This document shows, piece by piece, positions 17,340 through 26,165 of a stretch of 64,000 bases of DNA. Numbering within the stretch: position 1 is the stretch's first letter; every line of letters begins with the position of its first letter. Below the pieces are notes generated by a model. It searched no databases, had not been told where the DNA came from, and was given only the letters and a program-made list of their open reading frames with translations. The DNA lies in contig NZ_FVZL01000001.1 in NCBI RefSeq assembly GCF_900168295.1, forward strand, positions 62,001 through 126,000. The letters run 5' to 3'. Origin of the DNA: Arthrobacter sp. P2b (GTDB taxonomy: Bacteria; Actinomycetota; Actinomycetes; Actinomycetales; Micrococcaceae). The position numbers and the translations under genes were made by a program.

Positions 17340-17356
17340 GTTGCATTTGCTGCAAC
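17340..17356. promoter_or_regulatory. Operator-like palindrome 1 upstream of the MHS/creatinase operon
   Basis: GTTGCA-TTTGC-TGCAAC, 22 nt before the MHS start codon. A reverse-oriented copy at 17486-17502 matches at 15 of 17 positions. Two such sites fit cooperative binding by a dimeric regulator such as the neighbouring IclR protein (inference). Confidence 0.55.
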
Positions 17357-17485
17357 ACGGTTGCTTCAAGGTAGGCCGTGATCCACCGCACAGTCAAGAG
17401 TGCTTGGTGGATTGTTTTTTCTTCACGGCCCGCCCACGGGCAGCTCCTGCCATCAACTCGCGGAGATGTAGTGGTGCGCGCTTTT

Positions 17486-17502
17486 GTTGCAGTAAAAGCA
17501 AC
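17486..17502. promoter_or_regulatory. Operator-like palindrome 2 upstream of the MHS/creatinase operon
   Basis: GTTGCAGTAAAAGCAAC; its reverse complement differs from site 1 at 2 of 17 positions. It is centred 146 nt from site 1, about 14 helical turns, which would allow looping. Confidence 0.5.
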
Positions 17503-17596
17503 ATCGTTGTCACTATGGTTGGCGGAAGCTGAAAAGTGACCAAATCGCGGCTGAAAGGCGACAGTAATTGTGGAGCCGGAGGCTCATACTGACCGC

Positions 17597-18061
17597 ATGA
17601 ACGGTGCAGCGAGAAAACCTGACAGGATCCTCATCGTTCTGCTTGGCACTGTCGGCGTGCTGGTGGCGGTCGCGCTGGCCGTCGTGTTCATGAGGGGTGA
17701 ACCGGAACCGCTGGACGAGGCCAGTCCTGCCGGGGTAGTGCAGCGGTACAGCGCTGCGGTGATCGACGGCGATACCGTAACCGCGGGCTCATACCTGACA
17801 GCAGCGGCCCAGACGCAGTGCGTGGGCAAATTCGACGGCATGCCTCCACCGGACCGGGTGGTCCTGGTCTCCACCAGGGAACGGGCGGAATCGGCCACCG
17901 TGACCGTGTCCATCGTGCAGTCTTCTGACGGCGGCCCCTTCGGCCCAGCCGAGTATCAGTCGGAGGACGCCTTTTCACTCGTGAAGGTCGACGGCAGGTG
18001 GAAGGTGGACGCGGCCCCATTCCCCCTTCTTTCCTGCGCTGGCGTCCCGGCAAGGCCATGA
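17597..18061 (+). CDS. Membrane-anchored NTF2-like protein of unknown function
   Basis: A 154-residue protein: a short basic N-terminus (ARKPDR), one transmembrane segment (about 12-33, ILIVLLGTVGVLVAVALAVVF) and a 120-residue extracytoplasmic domain. The domain resembles NTF2/SnoaL-like folds (SPAGVVQRYSAAVIDGDTVTAGSYLTA... and a final VKVDGRWKVDAAPF). Two Cys (QTQCVG and LSCAG) could form an external disulfide. Start ATG 17597 lacks a good ribosome site; GTG 17570 is an alternative. Its stop overlaps the next start by 4 nt (ATGA), so the two proteins are coupled. Confidence 0.7.
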   Translation: MNGAARKPDRILIVLLGTVGVLVAVALAVVFMRGEPEPLDEASPAGVVQRYSAAVIDGDTVTAGSYLTAAAQTQCVGKFDGMPPPDRVVLVSTRERAESATVTVSIVQSSDGGPFGPAEYQSEDAFSLVKVDGRWKVDAAPFPLLSCAGVPARP

Positions 18062-19746
18062 GTTCCCAGCTAGTGTCGGCGTCGACGGGCCTGACCCGGG
18101 CCCAGACCACCCTGCGCCGCCTCATCCAGTACGCCCTGCTGTTCGCCCTGGTGATGATCGCGGCTTCCGGCTTCAGCGGCTTGATGGAGCGCCTCTTCGC
18201 GTCCGGGACAGTGCTTGCAGCCCGGGACGTTCCCGGCCTCGCCGGGGGACTTGCCTTCACCCTGATCGGCGGACCGCTCGCCCTGCTCCTGTGGTGGATC
18301 CTGTGGCGCAGGATCGACGAGGCGGAGCGCGCCGCAGCCGGCTGGGGCCTGTACCTGGCCGGCATGTACACCGTCTCGCTGATCGTCGCCACCACGTCGC
18401 TGCTGCAACTGGGGGCCTCACTCATCGGCGGTCCCCGCGGCCAGTGGGCGTCCCTGTTGTCCAACGGACTGGTCTGGGCCGCCGTCTGGGTGTGGCACCG
18501 CTGGATGTGGAGGCATCCGGACAAAGGGGCTGCCCACCTGGAGGATGTACGGACCACCATCGGAACCGTTTATGGCCTGGTCGTCGGCACGATTGCAGCG
18601 ATTTCCGCGCTGGGCGGGTTACTCGACACCGCCATCCGGGGCGCCAGCCTTGCCATCACCGGGGCGGAACCGTGGTGGTATTCCGTGCTCCGGTCAGTGG
18701 TGTGGGCGGCCGGCGGAGGCTCGGTGTGGTGGTGGCACTGGTTCCACGAGGGCGGCCGCAGGCTCCGGACGGCCCTCGTTGACGTGAGCATGATCGCCGT
18801 CGGAATCTTCGCCGCCGGCATCACGGCGCTGGCTGGCGGCGCAGTGGTGCTGTTTGTCCTCCTCAGGCTGGCCTTCGACCGGGCAGACCCGGTGGGCAAA
18901 CTCCTCGAACCCCTGGCCCCGGCGCTGGCCGCTGCTGTGATCGGGGCAGTGGTGTGGCGCTACCACCGGGCCGTGTCGGTGGACCGGTCCAGTGAGACCC
19001 GGCGGGCAAGCCTCCTGGTGACGTCCGCGGTGGCCCTGGCTGCGGCAGCCTCGGGCATTGGCGTGATTGTGAGTTCGTTGCTGGGCGGTGCTGTATCGCC
19101 CTTGGCCGGAGGCACGGAGCGGACCCTGCTCTTGGGTGGCATCAGTTCCCTGGTGGTGGGCGGCCCGGTCTGGTGGCTTGCATGGAAACCTGCAAAGCAG
19201 CCAGACAGCGCCGATGCGATCACGCACGGAAGGCGCATCTACCTCATCGCGTTCTTCGGGGTCAGTGCCGTGGTGGCCCTGATTGCCCTGTTGGTGATCG
19301 GATACCGGATCTTCGAATTCCTCCTGGGCGAAGTATCGGGCGGCAGCGCCATCGACCGCATCCGCGGACCGCTCGGTCTCCTGGTGGCCGCGGGGATGGT
19401 GGCCGGCTACCACTTCGCCCTGTGGCGGCGCGACCGTGCTGCTCTCGCGGCAGCTGCGCCGCCACAGACAAGGACCATTGACCAGGTCACGCTCGTGGCC
19501 CGGCCCGGTTCGGAGGGGTTCGCTCAGGAAATTGCCGAGGCCACCGGGGGTGCAAAAGTTACCGTCTGGCTCCGAACGGACGACGGCGCCGCCTCCCCGC
19601 CGGACCCGGTCACCTCCCCTGCGTCCAACGAGAGCATGGGGCAGGTAGTGAAGGCCTTGGACGGCATTACGGCGCGGCACGTCCTGGTGGTGCTCGGTCC
19701 CGGTGCCCGGGTGGACGTGATTCCGGTGGACACCAGAGGCCGCTGA
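18058..19746 (+). CDS. DUF5671 repeat membrane protein
   Basis: A 562-residue protein with about 12 transmembrane segments in four DUF5671-like modules. Each module starts with an (R)RL/RTTxxxxYxL helix: LRRLIQYALLFALVMIAASG, RTTIGTVYGLVVGTIAAISA, RRASLLVTSAVALAAAAS and RRIYLIAFFGVSAVVALIA. WWxWHRxM-type motifs (VWVWHRWMWR, VWWWHWFHEGGRR, VVWRYHRAV, GYHFALWRRD) close each. A soluble C-terminal tail of about 90 residues follows. Function is unknown. Translation is coupled to the upstream NTF2-like protein by an ATGA overlap, suggesting a membrane complex. Confidence 0.8.
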   Translation: MSSQLVSASTGLTRAQTTLRRLIQYALLFALVMIAASGFSGLMERLFASGTVLAARDVPGLAGGLAFTLIGGPLALLLWWILWRRIDEAERAAAGWGLYLAGMYTVSLIVATTSLLQLGASLIGGPRGQWASLLSNGLVWAAVWVWHRWMWRHPDKGAAHLEDVRTTIGTVYGLVVGTIAAISALGGLLDTAIRGASLAITGAEPWWYSVLRSVVWAAGGGSVWWWHWFHEGGRRLRTALVDVSMIAVGIFAAGITALAGGAVVLFVLLRLAFDRADPVGKLLEPLAPALAAAVIGAVVWRYHRAVSVDRSSETRRASLLVTSAVALAAAASGIGVIVSSLLGGAVSPLAGGTERTLLLGGISSLVVGGPVWWLAWKPAKQPDSADAITHGRRIYLIAFFGVSAVVALIALLVIGYRIFEFLLGEVSGGSAIDRIRGPLGLLVAAGMVAGYHFALWRRDRAALAAAAPPQTRTIDQVTLVARPGSEGFAQEIAEATGGAKVTVWLRTDDGAASPPDPVTSPASNESMGQVVKALDGITARHVLVVLGPGARVDVIPVDTRGR

Positions 19747-19846
19747 CTGTCCGTCTCGCGCGGGAACAAACGGCATCACCGGAGACGTTGGCATACCTAC
19801 GACCGTGGCGCATCCGAGGCCGACGGCACCCAACAGAAGGATCTAC

Positions 19847-20131
19847 ATGGTCAGGGCTATCTGGAACGGAAAAGTCATCGCCGAATCCGCCGACACCGTG
19901 GTGGTGGAGGGCAACCACTACTTCCCGCGGGACGCAGTCAACGCCGGCTATCTGCGGGACAGTGACATGTATTCCGTCTGCCCGTGGAAGGGCCAGGCCA
20001 GCTACCACACGTTGGAAGTCGACGGGAAGCTGAACGTGGACGCCGCCTGGTTCTACCCCCAGCCAAAGCCGCGCGCCAAGCAGATCGAGGACCGCATCGC
20101 ATTCTGGCGCGGCGTAACCATCGAGAGCTGA
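19847..20131 (+). CDS. DUF427 domain protein
   Basis: 94 residues spanning one DUF427 domain: VRAIWNGKVIAESADTVVVEGNHYFPRDAV, a central CPWKGQASYHTLEVDG and NVDAAWFYPQPKPRAKQIEDRIAFW. This small beta-rich domain occurs widely in actinobacteria with no proven function. ATG 19847 has AGAAGG 6 nt upstream, so the longer start at 19805 is rejected. It ends before a hairpin with the common terminator core. Confidence 0.9.
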   Translation: MVRAIWNGKVIAESADTVVVEGNHYFPRDAVNAGYLRDSDMYSVCPWKGQASYHTLEVDGKLNVDAAWFYPQPKPRAKQIEDRIAFWRGVTIES

Positions 20132-20151
20132 CAGACTCTTTCAACGGACGA

Positions 20152-20169
20152 CGGCGGGACCTCCCGCCG
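20152..20169. terminator. Short hairpin between convergent DUF427 and GPP34 genes
   Basis: CGGCGGGA and TCCCGCCG pair over 8 bp with a 2-nt loop; it is a shortened version of the terminator core. It serves convergent genes ending at 20131 and 20181. Confidence 0.55.
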
Positions 20170-20180
20170 CAGACCCTACG

Positions 20181-20912
20181 TCACAACGCCGGGGCTTCTT
20201 CCTCCGCCAACCTGATCATCCGAAGTTCGTCCTCCACCGCACGCGCCGGCCAATAATCCTTCGCGAGCTCGTCCGCCCACACCCTGTCAGCTGACGGGAA
20301 AAGCTTGTGGAACAGCCCGGCAGCCTGAAGCAAAGCGATCAGGGCCAGCGTCCTGGCATCGGGTGCCTTGGCAGCTGGTTTCGTGGCGTCCGTCGTCCTC
20401 CCATCAATGGTCGCTGCAGGGGCCGGCGTGGATTCAGGCACCTGCTGCCCGGCCGGTACAACGGCGAGGGCGGCCTGGAGCTTCTTCATGAGCGCCGCCT
20501 CCGGAGCGTGGTCCTTCTCCGGGAACCGCACTGTCCGGAAGAAGCCGAGGTGCTTTTCGCCCGCATGTTCCACAATGCCCCGGGACGCCATGCCCTCATA
20601 AACGCGCTGCACTTCCCCCCGGCTCTCCATCATCGATACCCACCGTTTAGGTGTGTGGAGGCGTGATTTGTGCCGGATAGCCTCCAGCTCACGCCGGAGC
20701 TCGGTTTTGGGGGTGGCGCCGGTAGCCCTTACATGCTTTCCCTGCAGCTCGATCGCCCCCTGCATTTCCAGCTCCCCCAGTATGGCCCCGGCCAGGGTGG
20801 TCCTGAGTGCGAAGACGGGAATTTCGGGTTTGCCGTCGTTGTCATTTGTCGCCAAGAGGAGGAAGGCTTCGGGAAGGCTCAATTCCACAGGTGCAGCTGT
20901 TTCCGCGTTCAT
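20181..20912 (-). CDS. GPP34 family phosphoprotein (paralogue 2)
   Basis: 243 residues. LSLPEAFLLLATNDNDG opens the GPP34 domain, and TPKRWVSMMESRGEVQRVYEGM and GEKHLGFFRTVRFPEKDHAPEAALMKKL match the protein at 1391-2044 almost position by position. The middle linker (about 160-190, Pro/Ala/Thr-rich) is longer than in paralogue 1. ATG 20912 (MNAETA) is chosen over an upstream ATG at 20975 because the extension is not conserved in the paralogue. A role in membrane or lipid binding would fit the eukaryotic family, but none is shown in bacteria. Confidence 0.87.
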   Translation of the reverse strand: MNAETAAPVELSLPEAFLLLATNDNDGKPEIPVFALRTTLAGAILGELEMQGAIELQGKHVRATGATPKTELRRELEAIRHKSRLHTPKRWVSMMESRGEVQRVYEGMASRGIVEHAGEKHLGFFRTVRFPEKDHAPEAALMKKLQAALAVVPAGQQVPESTPAPAATIDGRTTDATKPAAKAPDARTLALIALLQAAGLFHKLFPSADRVWADELAKDYWPARAVEDELRMIRLAEEEAPAL

Positions 20913-21123
20913 ACCACCATGGTGCGCCCGTCCGACAGCCACCACAATATGCTCCCGAAGAAGGCCGGAAGGCACAGCTGACGTGCCAAAACAGCACCTG
21001 CCTCTGATCCAGCTATTGCTGAGAAACCGCTTTCTGGGTAGTGTCCTTGTCAGCGCTCACAATGCCGGCGTCATAGTGGACTCCGAGCCGGGCGCAGTTC
21101 ATTCCAATGACGGAAGAGAGAAC

Positions 21124-22494
21124 ATGCGAAAACGCAGTACCCGCTTATCCATGTCCGCAGCAATTGCCGTGGCAGGAGCATTGGCCATATCGGCTCCCGC
21201 TGGAGCGGCTCCGAGCCCGGTATCCGATCCCACCGCACAGACCGCCCAGACCCCGCTGGAGCGCCAGGTTCTTGCCGCAGGGAACGGCTGGGCGTCCGAG
21301 GGAACAGGAACCACGGGCGGTTCAGCGGCAGAGGATGCCAACGTTTACGACGTCTCCACCAAAGCCGAGCTGCTGGCTGCCTTCGCTGAAGCCGGCACCC
21401 AGCCCAAGATTGTCCGGGTCCACGGAACCATTTATGCCAACACCGCAGCGAACGGTTCAGCGCTGACGTGCGAAAACTATGCCGAGGGCACCGGCTACAG
21501 CCTCGAGCAGTACCTTCAGGACTTCGACCCAGCAACCTACGGCCGCAGCCAGGAACCCGCCGGTCCGCAGGAAAGCGCCAGGCGCCTCGCCGCAGCAAAC
21601 CAGGCGAAGACCATCCGGTGGGACATCCCCAGCAACACCACCATCGTCGGTGCCACCCCGGAGAGCAGCATCAGCGGCGCCGCCCTCCGCGTCAACGGCG
21701 CCACCAACGTGATCGTCCGCAACCTCACGGTGCGGGACGCCGCCGACTGCTTCCCCGCCTGGGACCCCACCGACGGCGACGAGGGCAACTGGAACAGCGA
21801 GTACGACCTGCTGCAGGTCATCAACAAAGCCACCCACGTCTGGATTGACCACTCCGAGTTCACGGACGCCCCCAACCTGGACAGCAACCAGCCCGACTAC
21901 TTCGGCCGCCCGTACCAGGTGCACGACGGCGCCGTGGACGTCACCAACGGCTCCGACCTTGTGACCATGTCCTTCAACCGGTTCTCCGACCATGACAAGC
22001 TGCTCCTGATTGGCTCAACTGACAACACGAACCGCGGGGACCCCGGCAAGCTGCGCGTCACCATCCACCACAACGTCTTCGAAAACATCGGCCAGCGCGC
22101 CCCGCGCGTCCGGTTCGGCCAGGTGGATGTGTACAACAACCACTTCAAGGTCAATGAAGACAGCACCGTCCCCTTCGAATACGCCCTCGGCGCCGGATTC
22201 GACTCCCACCTCTACGCCGAGGCGAACGCCTTCACGCTTCCGGCCGGAACCGACGCCGCGGACATCATCCGGCGCTTCAAGGGAACCGCGGTCACCACCA
22301 TCGGGAACGCCGTCAACGGCAAGATCACCGACCTGCGTGCCGAGTACAACGCCGCTGCCGCACCTGCGGACCAGCTGGCAGCGGACACGTCCTGGACGCC
22401 CACGCTTCGCACCCAGGTCCACCCGGCCCAGGCGGTGCCGGCACTGCTCCAGAACTCCACCGGCCCCATCTTCACCGCCGGAGGGGACCTCTGA
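21124..22494 (+). CDS. Secreted pectate lyase (polysaccharide lyase family 1)
   Basis: 456 residues with a Sec signal peptide (RKRSTRLSMSAAIAVAGALA..., cleavage near AGAA-PS) and a right-handed beta-helix domain. PL1 features seen are IRWDIPSNTTIVG, NVIVRNLTVRDAADCFP, WIDHSEFTDA (calcium Asp), SDHDKLLLIG, IHHNVFENIGQRAPRVRFGQVDVYNNHF (catalytic Arg) and the Phe/Tyr-rich C-terminal coils. It cleaves polygalacturonate by beta-elimination outside the cell. ATG 21124 follows GGAAGAGAG. The stop overlaps the next start (TGATG), coupling it to the esterase fusion, which would demethylate and deacetylate pectin for it. Confidence 0.92.
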   Translation: MRKRSTRLSMSAAIAVAGALAISAPAGAAPSPVSDPTAQTAQTPLERQVLAAGNGWASEGTGTTGGSAAEDANVYDVSTKAELLAAFAEAGTQPKIVRVHGTIYANTAANGSALTCENYAEGTGYSLEQYLQDFDPATYGRSQEPAGPQESARRLAAANQAKTIRWDIPSNTTIVGATPESSISGAALRVNGATNVIVRNLTVRDAADCFPAWDPTDGDEGNWNSEYDLLQVINKATHVWIDHSEFTDAPNLDSNQPDYFGRPYQVHDGAVDVTNGSDLVTMSFNRFSDHDKLLLIGSTDNTNRGDPGKLRVTIHHNVFENIGQRAPRVRFGQVDVYNNHFKVNEDSTVPFEYALGAGFDSHLYAEANAFTLPAGTDAADIIRRFKGTAVTTIGNAVNGKITDLRAEYNAAAAPADQLAADTSWTPTLRTQVHPAQAVPALLQNSTGPIFTAGGDL

Positions 22495-24374
22495 TGGCCG
22501 CCATCCTGCCGAGCCGGCGCAGCGTCCTGGCCACCCTCGCACTCACCGCAGGCAGCATGGCACTCTCGGGAACGGGCATAGCCAGCGCCTTCCCCCAGGC
22601 CGAGCCGGACCCCACGAAACCCCGCACTAAGCCGGTCATTTTTGTCGTCGGGGACTCGACGTCGTCGGCCTACCAGCAGTCGGAACGGCCCCGCGCCGGC
22701 TGGGGACAGGCACTGCCGCTCTTGCTGGGGCCGCAGGCCACCGTCTTTGACTACGCCTGGTCCGGCGCCTCCTCCAAGAGCTATGCCGACGCCGGGCTGC
22801 TGGACCGGGTACTGGCCCTGATGCAGCCGGGCGACTACCTGCTGATCTCCTTCGGCCACAACGACGAGAAAGTCACGGACCCCAACCGGGGAACGCTGCC
22901 GGACTCCACGTTCAAGGAGTACCTGGGCCGGTACATCGACGGCGCCAAAGCCCGTGGCGGCAAGCCGGTCCTGGTGACCTCCGTGGAACGCCGCCGCTTC
23001 GATTCCTTCGGGAATGCCCAGGATTCGCACGGCGCGTATCCGCAGGCCGTGCGGGACCTCGCCGCGGCGTCCGGCACTCCCCTGGTGGATCTGACGGCGT
23101 CGTCCAAGGCGCTGTGGCAGCAGCTGGGTCCGGAGGGAACCAAGCAGCACTTCCTGCACCTGGCTCCCGGCGAGCACCCGCAGTATCCCCAGGGTTCGGA
23201 GGACAACACGCATTTCCAGGCCACCGGTGCGTTGGCGGTGGCCCGCCTCGTGGCCCGCGAGCTGCAGTCCAAGGAGATTGTCCCGCCGGGCTACTTCCTG
23301 AACATCGACGCGGGCACCGATCCCCTGCTGGGCATGTACTGGCCCGCCGAGCGGCCCATCGACGTCCCGGTCACGCTCGACGTCGGACCGGGCAGGACGT
23401 TCACGACCGTACAGTCCGCCGTCGATTCCGTCCCTCCTGGCAGCCTTCAGCGGACAATCATCAGGATCCAGCCGGGCACCTATAGGGAAGCGGTGCGGGT
23501 TCCGGCTGACAAGCCGCGGATCTCCTTCATTGGGCAGGGCGGACGGCCGGAGGACGTGGTGCTGGTTTACAACAACGCGTCCGGCACGCCCAAGCCGGAC
23601 GGCAGCGGGAACTTCGGCACCTCCGGCAGCGCCTCCGTCCGGATTGACGGGCCGGACTTCGTGGCACGGAACCTGACCATTGGCAACGACTTCGACGAAG
23701 CCGCCAACCTGGGCATGAAGGACCGCCAGGCCGTCGCGCTGCACATCACGGCGGACCGCTCGGTGCTGTCCAACGTCAGGATGCTGGGCAACCAGGACAC
23801 CCTGCTGGTCAACTCACCGGGAGCCGGTGTCCAAGCCCGTTTCTACTTCGAAAGCTGCTACGTGGAAGGGGATGTGGACTTCATCTTCGGCCGGGGCACC
23901 GCTGTTTTCAGCGGCTGCGAGATCAAGTCCCTGGACCGCGCCTCCAGCACGAACAACGGGTACGTGACCGCCGGCAGCCTGGACCTCTCCATCAGGTACG
24001 GCTACCTCTTTGACCAGTGCCGGCTGGTCTCGGACGCGGCAGCTAACACTGTCCACCTGGGCAGGCCGTGGCACCCAAGTGGTGACCCGAAGGCGGTTGC
24101 GCAGGTCTTGGTGCGCGACTCCTGGCTCGGCGCGCACATCTCCGGCACGCCGTGGACGGACATGAGCGGCTTCTCCTGGCGGGAGGCGCGGTTCCACGAG
24201 TACAACAACCGCGGCCCCGGCGCCCAGGTGACCCCGGACCGACCGCAGTTGCCCGGGGCTGAGGCGGGCAACTACACCGTCAGGACCTACCTGCAGGGAA
24301 CGGACGGCTGGGCACCGCAGCTGGCCGGCACCACTGCGGACAGCAGTGTGGTGCCCTCGGCGGCGGCCGCTTAG
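22494..24374 (+). CDS. Two-domain esterase: rhamnogalacturonan acetylesterase (CE12-like) fused to pectin methylesterase (CE8)
   Basis: 626 residues. A twin-arginine signal (SRRSVLATLALTAG) leads into an SGNH esterase domain (about 46-265) with Ser55 in VVGDSTSS, the Gly and Asn blocks (WSGASSK, GHND) and Asp237/His240 in DNTHF, as in rhamnogalacturonan acetylesterases. From about 290 a CE8 beta-helix follows: GNQDTLL (Asp435, general acid), GDVDFIFG (Asp462, nucleophile) and HLGRPWHP (Arg). It would remove acetyl and methyl esters from pectin, exposing polygalacturonate to the overlapping upstream lyase. All listed catalytic residues are intact in both domains. Confidence 0.92.
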   Translation: MAAILPSRRSVLATLALTAGSMALSGTGIASAFPQAEPDPTKPRTKPVIFVVGDSTSSAYQQSERPRAGWGQALPLLLGPQATVFDYAWSGASSKSYADAGLLDRVLALMQPGDYLLISFGHNDEKVTDPNRGTLPDSTFKEYLGRYIDGAKARGGKPVLVTSVERRRFDSFGNAQDSHGAYPQAVRDLAAASGTPLVDLTASSKALWQQLGPEGTKQHFLHLAPGEHPQYPQGSEDNTHFQATGALAVARLVARELQSKEIVPPGYFLNIDAGTDPLLGMYWPAERPIDVPVTLDVGPGRTFTTVQSAVDSVPPGSLQRTIIRIQPGTYREAVRVPADKPRISFIGQGGRPEDVVLVYNNASGTPKPDGSGNFGTSGSASVRIDGPDFVARNLTIGNDFDEAANLGMKDRQAVALHITADRSVLSNVRMLGNQDTLLVNSPGAGVQARFYFESCYVEGDVDFIFGRGTAVFSGCEIKSLDRASSTNNGYVTAGSLDLSIRYGYLFDQCRLVSDAAANTVHLGRPWHPSGDPKAVAQVLVRDSWLGAHISGTPWTDMSGFSWREARFHEYNNRGPGAQVTPDRPQLPGAEAGNYTVRTYLQGTDGWAPQLAGTTADSSVVPSAAAA

Positions 24375-24392
24375 CCCGCTCCGCACATGCAA

Positions 24393-24449
24393 CGCGGGGT
24401 CACTCCCGGCCCAATAATCGCCGGAAATTGGGCCTGCTCTGACCCCGCG
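24393..24449. repeat. Composite hairpin repeat, copy 1 (outer hairpin)
   Basis: CGCGGGGTCA pairs with TGACCCCGCG, then an internal loop, then GCCCAAT/ATTGGGC. With the terminator at 24466-24497 it forms a two-hairpin unit repeated at 29140-29241 in the same orientation. Confidence 0.75.
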
Positions 24450-24465
24450 TTGGTGCAAAAGGGGA

Positions 24466-24497
24466 CGTACGACGGCGGGAGGCGCCGCCGTCGTACG
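24466..24497. terminator. Bidirectional terminator between the pectin esterase and serine hydrolase
   Basis: CGTACGACGGCGG and CCGCCGTCGTACG form a perfect 13-bp stem with a 6-nt loop, placed between convergent genes. It is the second hairpin of the composite repeat. Confidence 0.85.
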
Positions 24498-24518
24498 CTT
24501 CCTTGTGTGGCTGCCGCC

Positions 24519-26165
24519 TTACGAGGCCCGTGTGAAGGTGCCCAGCCCGGTCCGGTCGTAGAAGTCCAGCGTGACGCTCGGCGAGGGGCCGCCGCCTGCC
24601 CCTGCGAACAGTGCTCCGGCCAGGCCGTTGGCGTTCTCGCCGATGGTTTCGAAGCTGAACGTGTCGCCGTCGAAGTGCGTGAGCGGAAAGGTGGTGGGAC
24701 TGCCGGCGGGCCCCATTCTCATGGCCAGTTTTCCGCCCTCTTCAAGGACCACAAGCGGGCCGTAGTAGGGGTTGTCATAGGTGCCCGTGTAGGCGCTGTT
24801 CGGCCCGGCAGGCGAGGGGCTGGGCGGAAGCTTGGTGTAATCGACCTCAGGATTGTCGGACTCATCGATCCGCCTGAATGCATCGGCGGTGAAGGTGAGC
24901 CAGTCGACGGTGGGTGATCCGTGCTGTGCCGCATCCAGGAAGCCGGCGCAGATTGCTTCCGGAATCCCCTGCGGGCGCCCGTTGGTCAGGGCGACGATGG
25001 CCAGTTGTTCGCCGGGAAGCATCGCGACGGCGGTGGCGGCGCCAAGGTTGAAAGCTCCGGAGTGCCCCAGCTGGACGCGGCCCTGGTCATCATAGGAGAC
25101 GTTCCAGCCCAGTCCGTAGAAACGGGACCGGGCTGCAGGGGCCTGTGCCGGCCCGGAGACCGAGTGGGGAACGCGGCTTGTCTGGAGGGCGGCCGGATCG
25201 ATGACGGGCTGGCCCTCGTAGCTGCCGTTTCCGAGCTGCAGCCGGAGCCACTGGGCCAGGTCCCGCACCGACGAACTCGCGCCCCCGGCCGGAGCCTCGG
25301 AATCGGCGATCCGGCGGTATTTCGCCGCCCACTCCTTGTTCCCGAGCGGAACATGGATGATGGCCCTGTTGGTGGCGCGCTCATAGTCCGCGTAACGGTA
25401 ACTGCTGGCGGACATGCCCAGCTTCCGGAACAAGACCTCGTCGGCCAGGTCCTCCCAGCTCATTTTCATCGCATCGGCTGCCGCCTGGCCGGCTTCGGTG
25501 AAGCCGAAATTGCTGTAGTTGTAGCTTGCCCGGAACGTGTCCAGGGGCTCCTGGTTGAGGTGGCTGAGGATGTAGGCCCGGTCGAATCCGAGGTCCTCCA
25601 GCAGGTCACCCGAGCCCGTTTTGAGCCCGCTGTGGTGTGACATCAGGTCAGCGAAGGTTGCGTTCCGGGTGACGTATTCATCGTTGAGCGTGAAGCTTTT
25701 GTTGTGTTCGATGACGGGGTCTGTCCAGGCGATGACCTCCTGTCCCACTATTCCTGCCACCACGGTGGACGCCAGGGGCTTGGACACGGAAGCCACCTGG
25801 AACACGGTGTCGGGAGTGATCTCCCCGGGCTTGCCGACTTCCCGGACCCCGAAGCCTTTGGAGTACAGGACCTCGTCCCGGTACACGACGGCCACGGCCA
25901 TGCCCGGGAGCCCGGTACTCCCCATGGCCTCTTGGATCAATCCCTCGAGCTTGGCCAGGGCGTTATCGACTTTGGCCCGGTCCAGCAGCGGCTCGACTTG
26001 TTGAGGCGGGGCCGGGAGCAGAGCTGCCGGCGCCGATGACGCTGCAAGCTGCGCCGATGCGCCCGTACAGGCGGACAGAAGGGGCAAGCCGGCAACACCG
26101 GCCGCCCCCATTCCAGCCGCCTTCAGCAGCGTACGTCGGTTCGGGGAGACGGAGCCGTTATCCAT
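24519..26165 (-). CDS. Exported serine hydrolase, beta-lactamase (class C / S12) family lipoprotein
   Basis: 548 residues. A twin-arginine motif (NRRTLLKAAGMG) and lipobox LLSAC (Cys33) indicate a Tat-exported lipoprotein. The serine beta-lactamase/DD-peptidase domain shows the SxxK motif SVSK (Ser126, Lys129) and the YxN-type YNYSNFGF. A His-x-Gly-type QLGHSGAFNLG near 370 replaces the usual KTG. The last 120 residues form a separate beta-rich domain typical of S12-like esterases. It may be an esterase or D-aminopeptidase rather than a resistance enzyme. It ends at the composite repeat and stands alone on its strand. Confidence 0.88.
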   Translation of the reverse strand: MDNGSVSPNRRTLLKAAGMGAAGVAGLPLLSACTGASAQLAASSAPAALLPAPPQQVEPLLDRAKVDNALAKLEGLIQEAMGSTGLPGMAVAVVYRDEVLYSKGFGVREVGKPGEITPDTVFQVASVSKPLASTVVAGIVGQEVIAWTDPVIEHNKSFTLNDEYVTRNATFADLMSHHSGLKTGSGDLLEDLGFDRAYILSHLNQEPLDTFRASYNYSNFGFTEAGQAAADAMKMSWEDLADEVLFRKLGMSASSYRYADYERATNRAIIHVPLGNKEWAAKYRRIADSEAPAGGASSSVRDLAQWLRLQLGNGSYEGQPVIDPAALQTSRVPHSVSGPAQAPAARSRFYGLGWNVSYDDQGRVQLGHSGAFNLGAATAVAMLPGEQLAIVALTNGRPQGIPEAICAGFLDAAQHGSPTVDWLTFTADAFRRIDESDNPEVDYTKLPPSPSPAGPNSAYTGTYDNPYYGPLVVLEEGGKLAMRMGPAGSPTTFPLTHFDGDTFSFETIGENANGLAGALFAGAGGGPSPSVTLDFYDRTGLGTFTRAS

